From: Hyphomicrobiales bacterium
GTDB taxonomy: Bacteria; Pseudomonadota; Alphaproteobacteria; Rhizobiales; Rhizobiaceae
DNA length: 64,000 nt
Assembly: GCA_900471525.1 (NCBI GenBank)
Contig: UCEZ01000026.1
Location: forward strand, 62,001 to 126,000
Direction: 5' to 3'
The notes below the pieces were generated by a model that worked only from the letters and a program-made list of their open reading frames with translations, was not told the origin of the DNA and ran no database searches. Positions 35,437 through 42,965 of the stretch are shown here, in pieces (within the stretch, counting starts at the first letter, position 1; the number at the start of each line of letters is the position of its first letter). The position numbers and the translations under genes are program-made.

Positions 35437-36597
35437 ATGGCCGCCATCGACAATCTCATGAACCTTGCAGCGGAGGCTGAAAGCGCATTGGATGCAAACG
35501 TCGCTGAGGTCGACCGCATCCTGCACATCTGCAACGCCTGCCGTTACTGCGAGACGTTCTGTGCCGTCTTTCCTGCAATGACCCGCAGGCTGGATTTCAA
35601 CGTCGCCGACGCACATTACCTGGCGAACCTTTGTCACAATTGTTCCGCATGCCTTTATGCCTGCCAGTACGCAGCGCCGCACGAGTTCGGCGTCAACGTG
35701 CCAAAGACGCTGGCTCAAGTGAGGCGTGATACTTATGTCGAATATGCCTTCCCCAGGGTCCTCGGCATGCTCTACCGCCGCAACGGCCTGACGGTCGCCA
35801 TGGCCGTCAGCCTCGGCGTCGCCGCCTTTCTCATCGGCACGATCCTGTTGAAGGGAAGTGTGTTCGTCCACGGATTGGAGGGCGAGTTTTACGCGATCTT
35901 CCCGCACAATCTCCTGGCGGTGCTCTTTGGTTCGGCCTTCGGCTTCTCCATACTGGCGCTTTCGATCGGCGTCGCCCGGTTCTGGCGCGAGGTCTCGGAG
36001 CCGGGAAAACCGGTGCCGCTGCCAAACGCCCTTGGCGAAGCGACCCGTTCTGTGCTGACGCTGAAGTATCTCGATGGCGGCCATGGCGATGGCTGCAACA
36101 ATGAGGACGATGCCTTCACACTTTGGCGCAGGCGTTTCCATCATTTCACTTTCTACGGCTTCATGCTGTGTTTTGCGTCCACCTCTCTCGCGACGCTCTA
36201 CCACTACCTCTTCGCCGTGGAAGCCCCCTATCCGTATCTGAGCCTCCCTGTGCTCCTCGGCACCGCGGGCGGGATCGGTCTTCTGATCGGCCCGGTCGGC
36301 CTGTTCTGGCTCAACCTGCGGCGCAACCCGTTGCAGATCGACGAAGCGCAAAGATCAATGGACCGGGGGTTCATCGCCCTGCTGTTCTTCGTCAGCCTGA
36401 CAGGGCTTGCGCTGCTTGTTTGGCGTGAGAGCGCCGCTATGCCGCTCCTGCTTGCCGTACATCTCGGATTTGTCATGGGTTTCTTCCTGACATTGCCCTA
36501 CGGCAAGTTCGCTCACGGCATATTCCGTTGTGCGGCGCTCCTGAAATACGCGATCGAGAAGCGCAGACCGAACCCCGTTCAGGCCGGAAGCGAATAG
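35437..36597 (+). CDS. tcuB: Tricarballylate utilisation 4Fe-4S membrane protein TcuB
   Basis: A 386-residue iron-sulfur membrane protein that re-oxidises the reduced flavin of TcuA. Two ferredoxin-like Cys clusters are at [11 protein letters not shown] (about 29-39) and [11 protein letters not shown] (about 66-76). Several hydrophobic helices follow (about 115-370), consistent with a quinone- or cytochrome-linked membrane domain. The ATG is directly after the tcuA stop, so the two genes are co-translated. Confidence 0.9.
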   Translation: MAAIDNLMNLAAEAESALDANVAEVDRILHICNACRYCETFCAVFPAMTRRLDFNVADAHYLANLCHNCSACLYACQYAAPHEFGVNVPKTLAQVRRDTYVEYAFPRVLGMLYRRNGLTVAMAVSLGVAAFLIGTILLKGSVFVHGLEGEFYAIFPHNLLAVLFGSAFGFSILALSIGVARFWREVSEPGKPVPLPNALGEATRSVLTLKYLDGGHGDGCNNEDDAFTLWRRRFHHFTFYGFMLCFASTSLATLYHYLFAVEAPYPYLSLPVLLGTAGGIGLLIGPVGLFWLNLRRNPLQIDEAQRSMDRGFIALLFFVSLTGLALLVWRESAAMPLLLAVHLGFVMGFFLTLPYGKFAHGIFRCAALLKYAIEKRRPNPVQAGSE

Positions 36598-36651
36598 CGC
36601 CGCTCCATTTCATCGCATCGCACCGTGCGTATCATTACAGAGGAGAGTGCT

Positions 36652-36752
36652 ATGAATCGGATTTGGTTGCCCCTCGCCTGCCTTACCTTCTTCAGCCTTG
36701 CGCTAGCGCCGCATGCGGCCTGCAGAAGACCTCGTTCATGCGGTTCAACTGA
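36652..36752 (+). pseudogene. Collapsed solute-receptor (TctC-like) remnant
   Basis: A good Shine-Dalgarno (GAGGAGAG) and ATG 36652 start a signal-peptide-like sequence (MNRIWLPLACLTFFSLALAP then HAA). After about 24 codons the DNA switches to what, in another frame, reads GLQKTSFMRFN-stop, ending at 36752. This looks like the secretion signal of a periplasmic receptor joined to its own C-terminal tail by a deletion of about 280 codons. A TctC-type tricarboxylate receptor is expected after tcuAB, so a lost uptake gene is the simplest reading. As it stands the frame could encode only a 49-residue peptide ending at 36801. Confidence 0.55.
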
Positions 36753-36779
36753 CGTGAATGGATCGACCTTCTTCAGCGA

Positions 36780-37649
36780 GTGGATTCCGTGGAAAAACTG
36801 AACCGCACCCACGATTCGTCGACTGCGATCCTGCTCGGAATGGCGTCAAGCACCGCCTATGCTGCCGCCTATGTCCTCGTCCGCCTTCTGGGAAAGGGGC
36901 ATTTGCACGCGTTTGAGATCGTCTTCTTCCGCACGGTCGCCTGCTTTCTGGCGATCCTTGCAATTTCCAAGCTTGTTGGACGTGGCGGCTTCAAAACCCA
37001 GCGTCGACGGCTGATCCTCGCGAGAGGGCTCCTGAGCGCCGTCGGGCTTCTGCTCTGGTTTTACGGTCTGGTGCGCCTTCCCATTGCGGAGGCGATCACG
37101 CTCAGCCTGACGACGGTTTGTTTCGCTTCGATCGGTGCGGCAATATTTCTCGGAGAGCCGATCACGCGGAAGAAGGGGTGCGCAATTGTTTTGGCGTTGG
37201 GCGGCGCTGTCGTCATCGTCCAGCCGGGTTTTGGCGCTTTCAAGCCGGAGTACCTCGTCGTGTTGGGCTCTGCCGCCTGCTGGGGCGCCGCCGCCTGTCT
37301 TGTGCGCAGCACTTCGCGGACCGAGGATCCTTACACGATCGTCCTTTGGACGACGCTCGTAATCGCTGTTTTCAGTTTTCCGACCGCCGTCGCGGTATGG
37401 CAATGGCCGTCTTTTCTCGAGATTGTCATTCTGACGGCTATCGGCCTGCTTTCCGCCCTCGGAATGGTGCTGTGGACCAGCGCTTTCAGGTACGGCGAAG
37501 CAACGCTTGTGACGATTACCGATTTTATTCAAATCACTTGGGGCGTTTTGATCGGTTCGATGTTCGGCGAATTTCCGTCGCATATGAGCTTGATTGGTAT
37601 CGCGCTTATCGTTTGCTCGGTTGTCGTTATGACAGTCGGTAGCTCTTGA
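36780..37649 (+). CDS. EamA/DMT family membrane transporter
   Basis: A 289-residue drug/metabolite transporter superfamily protein with about ten hydrophobic helices in two EamA repeats (about residues 15-145 and 155-285); GLVRLPIAEAITLSLTTV and the matching second-repeat motif GEATLVTITDFIQITWG are typical. The start is uncertain: GTG 36780, GTG 36789 or ATG 36840. It may export or import a metabolite linked to tricarballylate metabolism, perhaps replacing the collapsed receptor, but that is a guess from position. Confidence 0.85.
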   Translation: MDSVEKLNRTHDSSTAILLGMASSTAYAAAYVLVRLLGKGHLHAFEIVFFRTVACFLAILAISKLVGRGGFKTQRRRLILARGLLSAVGLLLWFYGLVRLPIAEAITLSLTTVCFASIGAAIFLGEPITRKKGCAIVLALGGAVVIVQPGFGAFKPEYLVVLGSAACWGAAACLVRSTSRTEDPYTIVLWTTLVIAVFSFPTAVAVWQWPSFLEIVILTAIGLLSALGMVLWTSAFRYGEATLVTITDFIQITWGVLIGSMFGEFPSHMSLIGIALIVCSVVVMTVGSS

Positions 37650-37966
37650 GGGTCAATTCGGCGAAGCACTTAAACGATGGAGAGCCGTTTTTCTTAATGG
37701 GGATGGCAGATTGAGCCACAATACCTAATGCTCATAGTTTTGGGTCGCCGACAACATCGTCCATAACCTATGTATATAACCGAGCAGACGCGGTGATGAA
37801 ATTGAGAACACATCCGCCTGCTTTCATCTCAAGTCACGAAACACACCACGACAAGGATGAGAAAGGCAATGCCAGCCAGGGCTTCAACGCCTGACATCCC
37901 GCTTGCCCGCTTCGGCTTTTGAGAATAGGTCTGCATCGGAATGCCATAGTCATCATCATTAATGGG
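37650..37966. other. Intergenic region before the IS110 element
   Basis: Mostly featureless. On the minus strand, 37829-37936 could encode a 35-residue peptide with one membrane segment (VEALAGIAFLILVVVCFVT), but no clear Shine-Dalgarno precedes its ATG and it may be chance. Confidence 0.3.
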
Positions 37967-39315
37967 ATGGTCCGCCTCGTCCTCCTGCCGCATCATGAGG
38001 CGGCCAAACCAAAGGAGGTTGCGATGCCTAAACGCAATGTGCCGCGTCCCGCGGCGGTCTATGGGATTGATATTGGTAAGAACATCTTCCACGTCGTGGC
38101 GTTGGGCAGCGACGGTACGGTCGTCCAACGGGTTAGGTTCCGACGGGACACGCTGCTTCAGTTCTTCCAGCGGGCTGGACCAGCGATCGTCGGGATGGAA
38201 TCTTGCGCAGGGTCTCAGTGGGTTGCGAGGAAGATCCAGGCGCTCGGGCACAAGGTACGGCTCATCCCGGCCCAGTTTGTGAAGCCTTACGTTAAGTCGA
38301 ACAAGAGTGATATCATCGACGCAGAGGCCATCGCTGAGGCCGCCACGCGACCAACAATGAGATTTGCTGCGCTCAAAACTGAGGAACAGGCTGACCTTCA
38401 AGCTTTGCACCGGGTGCGTGACCAGATGATTGGCACGCGGACGCGCCTGATCAACCAGATGCGGGCTTTCTGCCTCGAATATGGTGTGGCGCTACGGCAG
38501 GGTGCAGGTCTGTTCAAGCTCGATCTGCCCGAGGCTCTCGAAGATCGAGCAAACGATCTTTCGCAAGCAATGCGCAAACTGCTCGGCGATCTGTTTGACG
38601 ATCTGCGTCAGTTGGAAAAGCGGATTGCTGATGTCACACGCGAGATCGAAGCGATCGCTGATCGAGAGGATGCTGCGCGACGGCTGATGACAATCCCCGG
38701 AATCGGAGCTCTCGGTGCGACAGCACTGCTCGCTGCTATTGGAAACGGCAGACAGTTCCAGAAAGCGCGTGACCTGGCCGCATGGCTGGGCCTTGTGCCG
38801 CGAGAATACTCGACGGGAGGCAAGCAAAAGCTTCTCGGCATCAGCAAGCGAGGTAATCGATACGTCCGTAAACTGCTGGTCCATGGTGCACGATCCTGCT
38901 TTCGACACCTGGACCGAACAAAGGATAGATTGGGGAGCTGGCTGGATGGTCTCCAAGCCAGAATGCATCCAAACAAAGCAGTTGTCGCACTTGCCGCCAA
39001 AATGGCCCGGATAGTCTGGGTCGTCCTGACCAAGCCGGGAGCGCTCTACGAACGCAGAGATCCTGCATTCGCCTGATGCTCCTGGTTCGATTGCAAGGCT
39101 CGGGAATAGTGATGACGAAACAGTGGATCAACATGCCGTAAGCCCTGTGCAAAAAAGCGGGCTTCGTGCCCGAACCATTTATTGGGAACGGCGTGTGCGG
39201 ATCTCATCATGGCCTGGCTGCAACCGCAGCCCACTCGCGAGAGGCCGGATACATTTATGCAACTGGAATCGTCATTCACGATGTCGCGTACCCTTGCACG
39301 GACGAGGCGGACCAT
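37967..39315 (+). mobile_element. IS110-family (IS1111-like) insertion sequence with inverted repeats
   Basis: The transposase gene at 38024-39076 is flanked by a 16-bp inverted repeat: ATGGTCCGCCTCGTCC at 37967-37982 and its exact reverse complement at 39300-39315. Subterminal inverted repeats are a trait of the IS1111 branch. A second copy of the right repeat lies at 39364-39379 because of a tandem duplication. The exact insertion points, which in this family lie outside the repeats, could not be fixed. Confidence 0.7.
38024..39076 (+). CDS. IS110 family transposase
   Basis: A 350-residue DEDD-type transposase. It begins with YGIDIGKNIFHVVALG (Asp near residue 16), contains SDIIDAEAIAEAA (about 96) and the C-terminal transposase_20 helix-hairpin-helix LMTIPGIGALGATALLAAIG (about 223), with RGNRYVRKLLVHGARS after it. 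ATG 38024 has a strong AAGGAGGT. It appears intact, so the element may still move. It separates the catabolic region from the plasmid-remnant and defence region. Confidence 0.93.
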   Translation: MPKRNVPRPAAVYGIDIGKNIFHVVALGSDGTVVQRVRFRRDTLLQFFQRAGPAIVGMESCAGSQWVARKIQALGHKVRLIPAQFVKPYVKSNKSDIIDAEAIAEAATRPTMRFAALKTEEQADLQALHRVRDQMIGTRTRLINQMRAFCLEYGVALRQGAGLFKLDLPEALEDRANDLSQAMRKLLGDLFDDLRQLEKRIADVTREIEAIADREDAARRLMTIPGIGALGATALLAAIGNGRQFQKARDLAAWLGLVPREYSTGGKQKLLGISKRGNRYVRKLLVHGARSCFRHLDRTKDRLGSWLDGLQARMHPNKAVVALAAKMARIVWVVLTKPGALYERRDPAFA

Positions 39316-39383
39316 ACATTATGCAACTGGAATCGTCATTCACGATGTCGCGTACCCTTGCACGGACGAGGCGGACCATACAT
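39257..39383 (+). repeat. Tandem duplication of a 64-bp unit
   Basis: Copy 1 is 39257-39320 and copy 2 is 39321-39383; they are identical over the first 63 bp, then diverge. Each unit starts ATGCAACTGGAATCG and contains the reverse complement of the IS left repeat. The gap 39077-39451 holds nothing else recognisable. Confidence 0.9.
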
Positions 39384-39451
39384 ATTTTTCATGCCAATTC
39401 CTCGCTTATCTGGTTCGCGGCTTGTTGGGCTTGCGCGGCGCTTCCGCGTGT

Positions 39452-40141
39452 TCACGCGACTTCTGCGCATTTTCGTCGCTCGTATTCTGCGAATTCTCGA
39501 TGGAAGGCCGGTACCCGTCTGTCGGTGCTGGCAACCTCGTCGGTCAGCAGGTTCGATTTGATCCGGCTGGCGTGACGATCCCATGAGGACAGACCGTTCC
39601 AGACCTGTTCCTGCCGCTCGTGGTCATCCGATACCGTGAAGGCGGAAAGCTGCTCGAAGGTCATCTTCTCCTGACGGTAGAGGTCCAGTAGTTTCGGGGA
39701 AACCTTCGCCAGCGCCAGACGGCGGCGCACGATGATTTCCGTGGTGCCGAAACGGGCAGCAATATCGGGGATCGCCTTTCCCTGATCCGCCAAGGCGCGG
39801 AACGCCTCGTACGCGTCCACGGGATGCATGTCCTCGCGCATGACGTTTTCGGTCAGGCTGATTTCCGTGGCGTCCTCACCGGCGCGCACCTTGCATTCGA
39901 CGGGATGGTCTTTCTGGATGTCGCCCTGTTCCGCCAGCAGCAGCAGTGCCTTGAGCCGTCGTCCGCCCGCTGTCACAAAATAGCGGCCTTTCTTTCCGGT
40001 CCTCACCACAAGGTTTTGCAGAACGCCGTTGGCCCTGATCGATGCGGCAAGCGCCACAATGCTGTCGTGCGAATAGGTCTTGCGGACGTTCTTGGGGTCT
40101 GTGTCCAGCCTGTTCAGTTCGATGATGATGGTCGTTGTCAT
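39452..40141 (-). pseudogene. Truncated ParB-like nuclease-domain protein
   Basis: A 229-residue frame whose first ~200 residues are a ParB/Srx-type N-terminal domain (IELNRLDTDPKNVRKTY, then TAGGRRLKALLLLAEQGD near 58) plus the HTH/KorB region (SLTENVMREDMHPVDAYEAF). Relatives on rhizobial plasmids are, from memory, about three times longer. Here the match ends at about residue 204 (VASTDRRV) and a short unrelated tail follows; another frame of the same DNA reads as the hydrophilic end of a different gene. It looks like a recombination scar close to the IS right end. A short but functional ParB-like protein cannot be excluded. Confidence 0.7.
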
Positions 40142-40660
40142 GGTTTCGGTCTCCTGATGTCCCGTTTCCTTTGGGTTTCGAACCCGCAGTGGGCGAAGCC
40201 TTCTTCCTTTGGTCCGAAGGACGTGCTCACACGTCCCTCGGAACGAAGGGAGGGGGCGTAAGCCCGCTCCCGGTAGGGCGGGGATCGGGTCATGGGTCGG
40301 ACGGGCAGAAAAAACGGAAGGTTCGGCGCTTGGGCGACGAAAGCCGTTTTTTCTGCTCGGCCGACAGCGCCGTGGCGCGCTTGCCCATTGGCGCGAGCAC
40401 CGGCCTATCGTAAGAGCGGCATGTCAGGGGAAAGATGCGCATCTGCCTCAAGCGGATGCTCCTTGCAGATGTGAGCGCGCGGGCCGCGCTCCCGATCCTT
40501 CGTCTGGACCCGGCCGGACGAGCTGACGCGCCAGCGATCGTCACCCGCATGGGGCGAGACGCCGGCACGGTGGCTCGATCGGAGCGCCGGCGGAGATAGA
40601 GCGCGGTCCCCGCGGAGGCGCTACCTCATGCGCAAAACAGCTTCGCTTTGCCGGATTTGG
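40142..40660. other. Gene-free stretch upstream of the ParB remnant
   Basis: About 520 bp, GC-rich, with overlapping short frames on both strands but no family motif and no RNA gene recognised. It probably contains the parB promoter near 40150-40200. I found no iteron array or oriT-like nick region. Confidence 0.35.
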
Positions 40661-41089
40661 CTAGTGCGGCATCCCTTGCGAAAGCCGGCCCTTTGCCCAT
40701 TCGTCGAACTCGTCGAGAAGATCTTCGACAGTCATCCATTCCGCATAGACCGCACGCAGGCGATCGGTCACGTTCGGATGCAGCGCGACGTGCGCCGCTG
40801 CTTCGGACTGCAAGGGGTCGCTGACACTGACGCTCATCAGGGCCAGGCATTCGGGCTGCATCACATCCGGTTTCAAATGCTCCAGCACCCCCGTCACGAT
40901 CGCCATCCAAGTGTTGACCTCGAGAGGGCGGGTCTGTGCGGGTTTGTCTTCCACGCTTGCAAGCAGCATCGACAACAGTGCATGAAACCGGACGGGCCAT
41001 GTCTCCGATCTGAATTCCCGAACGATGCAATCGACGGCATTACGAAGATCGTCGGGCATCACGTCATAGAAGCGTTGTCTAAGGGGCAT
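40661..41089 (-). CDS. Hypothetical protein
   Basis: A 142-residue protein, start MPLRQRFYDVMPDD at ATG 41089, 5 bp after the stop of the ProQ/FinO-like gene, hence probably the same transcript. It is acidic and helical, with VIREFRSETWPVRFHALL-type amphipathic segments (residues near 22-40) and a C-terminus DLLDEFDEWAKGRLS. I do not recognise a family. Linkage to ProQ-like and ParB genes suggests a plasmid-backbone role. Confidence 0.5.
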   Translation of the reverse strand: MPLRQRFYDVMPDDLRNAVDCIVREFRSETWPVRFHALLSMLLASVEDKPAQTRPLEVNTWMAIVTGVLEHLKPDVMQPECLALMSVSVSDPLQSEAAAHVALHPNVTDRLRAVYAEWMTVEDLLDEFDEWAKGRLSQGMPH

Positions 41090-41093
41090 GTTG

Positions 41094-41511
41094 CTAAACC
41101 GTTTCAGCCTGATCCGCCAAGGTGGTCGATTTCGCGAATTTCTCACGAAGGGCCAGAAACGCCAACTGCGCCCGGTATCGATCTTCCAGGCCGACGGGCT
41201 CGACGGGGTTTCCGTCAATATCATGGCGCATGGCGTCTGGTTGGGCAGAGGCGAAAAGGTAATTCCTGCGATGAAGGTATGCGCCCGTCGCCCGCCGAAG
41301 AACCGTTCGGGATACCTCCGGTTTTGCCCGCAGCGCTATCTGGCCCCAGAGGCCGATCGCAAATGGTAGAACCCGGATCGCCTTCTTTTTGAGGTAGGAT
41401 AGGCAGAGGCTGTTCCAGCAAAGCATTGATAGCATTGGCCCGGCCGACATCTGCCTTCGACGCTTTGATCGTCCCTTTACTGACGGTCCACGCCCAGACG
41501 GGCTTGACCAC
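41094..41511 (-). pseudogene. ProQ/FinO-family RNA-binding protein, frameshifted
   Basis: The frame from 41511 starts convincingly (SKGTIKASKADVGRANAINALLEQ region) but the ProQ/FinO core is in a different frame: VLPFAIGLWGQIALRAKP, LRRATGAYLHRRNYL and DAMRHDIDGNPVEPV, ending at 41094. The switch occurs near 41385-41400 at an A-rich run (CTCAAAAAGAAGG). A one-base error or mutation there explains both halves. ProQ/FinO proteins bind structured RNA; plasmid members control transfer or copy number. If the shift is a sequencing error, the gene is intact, about 135 residues. Confidence 0.6.
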
Positions 41512-41520
41512 GATACTTCC

Positions 41521-42108
41521 TTATATCGTTCTTAACCTGTGCCTGATCTTTTTGTGCCATATCGGTATTGCTGTGCATCGCACGGGGCGGTTACTCGCCG
41601 AGATGCACGTCACCTCCAGAGTAAGCTTTGCCATATTGCGGTCGTTTGACAACGCTCCCGTGCCCGATTGCACAGCACGTGACACTGTCTTCTTCGAAGG
41701 GCGAATGTACAGGCTGGTTGAGCCGGACGAAGGGGATGCCCCGGTTTGCGATGAACTGAGAAAGTACCAGTTGATGGGCATTGCCGACGATGCAGCCGCC
41801 TCATCCGGACCCACCACCCCGGAAGGGAGCTTGTGACCGATGGTTAGTACCGCACCGCGCCTGCCCTTTATCTTTACATGCCTCCCGTATAGGGGCTCGT
41901 CCCATCGATTGAGTAACGTGAACTCCGATTTGAACCAGCCCTCTGCATCGGGATCGGGGTCGATGTTCCAGACTATGTACGGGCTCTCTGCCTTCTGGCG
42001 GTTCTTTCGATCTTTCCAGGCCCAGATGAAAGCCACTATCCCTGGAACTGCTAGCGCTGCCGATGCAACTGCCTTCACAGCGTCCCACACACTTAGGTTT
42101 TCGAGCAT
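41521..42108 (-). CDS. Hypothetical protein with one N-terminal membrane segment
   Basis: A 195-residue protein. A single hydrophobic stretch (VKAVASAALAVPGIVAFIWAW, residues about 10-30) is followed by a basic, then mainly beta-like soluble part. ATG 42108 has GAGGAAG upstream; TTG 42120 is in frame. The opposite strand also has an open frame across this region (41426-41836) but without a plausible start. Not assigned to any family. Confidence 0.5.
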   Translation of the reverse strand: MLENLSVWDAVKAVASAALAVPGIVAFIWAWKDRKNRQKAESPYIVWNIDPDPDAEGWFKSEFTLLNRWDEPLYGRHVKIKGRRGAVLTIGHKLPSGVVGPDEAAASSAMPINWYFLSSSQTGASPSSGSTSLYIRPSKKTVSRAVQSGTGALSNDRNMAKLTLEVTCISASNRPVRCTAIPIWHKKIRHRLRTI

Positions 42109-42120
42109 TCGCTTCCTCAA

Positions 42121-42497
42121 TAGTCGTCAAGCCACTACGCTTAGACGAGTGATGCTTGTTTGTCAGGAGGCGGCCGAATGGCCCGCTCGCTTCACCATCA
42201 TCGCTTTATTTCCTCCGATTGGACCTGGTGACAGGTCGGCAGGGATCAATCGTGAGCGTACACCGTGTCTGAAGTCTTTCAATACAGACCACACATAGTG
42301 ACAAGCTTCCGCCGGCAGATCGAAGTGGTAGTGGGTTCTTTCTACGGCCCCCAAGCGCTTGGACGTGACCATCCTTACGGGCTCCACAGCGCTCTATCAT
42401 GGAGAATAGGGGATTGGTGCTTGGGGAAAACCTCTTGAAAATGAATCCGGGCGTGATACAACCAGCGTGATTTAATTCGTTCTTAACAACGAAACAG
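42121..42497. other. Intergenic region before the defence operon
   Basis: 377 bp that must include the promoter of the MerR-like/methylase operon. A 74-codon frame on the minus strand (42163-42387, MEPVRMVTSKRLG...) is the only candidate gene and has no recognisable family; it may be chance. Confidence 0.3.
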
Positions 42498-42965
42498 ATG
42501 GCAATGCAGTTCACGCCCGGCCAAGTAAAGGAAGTCCTCGGCATCTCCGAAGAGACTCTGCGTTATTGGCGCCGGGTTCTTCCGGGTTTTGCCGGCCGTA
42601 AAGGCTACGCACCTTGTTTTGGATTTCACGACGTTGTCTGCCTTCGCCTGGTAAAAGACATTTGTGGAATCCTGGGGGTACAAGTATCCAAAATGATTCC
42701 CGCGTTTCCCGATCTTCGTAGCATCGTGACGCAGTCGATCGTTTCGGAGCCAGAGGTCTGGTTTCTTTCCTTCGACCCGGCAACAGAAAGTGTCGGCAAA
42801 CTGAGAGCAGAAGAGCTTGCGGAAGCTATCGATCGACCAGTTGCGATCATCCCCGGAAGCGCGCTCATGGCTGAAGTCCGCTCGAAGCTTCTTGGAGTCG
42901 AGGACATCAAGCAGCCATCTTTACCCTTCCCATTGATCGGACTGCCAGGTATTCGTCGTGGCTGA
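42498..42965 (+). CDS. MerR-like helix-turn-helix protein, first gene of restriction-type operon
   Basis: A 155-residue protein starting with a winged HTH of MerR type (FTPGQVKEVLGISEETLRYW, residues about 5-24, then CLRLVKDI). No effector-binding domain of a standard MerR family is evident in the remainder. Its 3' end overlaps the methylase GTG start by 8 bp, so it is part of the operon and likely its autoregulator. Confidence 0.7.
   Translation: MAMQFTPGQVKEVLGISEETLRYWRRVLPGFAGRKGYAPCFGFHDVVCLRLVKDICGILGVQVSKMIPAFPDLRSIVTQSIVSEPEVWFLSFDPATESVGKLRAEELAEAIDRPVAIIPGSALMAEVRSKLLGVEDIKQPSLPFPLIGLPGIRRG

Noticed and set aside
35230..36351. 373-codon minus-strand frame
   Set aside because: Shadow of tcuA/tcuB; its product is highly charged and motif-free.
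39257..39383. Direct repeats as a CRISPR array
   Set aside because: Only two units, no spacers, and the unit contains an IS end; no cas genes are nearby.
41426..41836. 136-codon plus-strand frame with a hydrophobic segment
   Set aside because: Opposite the hypothetical gene at 41521-42108, which has a better Shine-Dalgarno and composition; it remains possible but is not supported.
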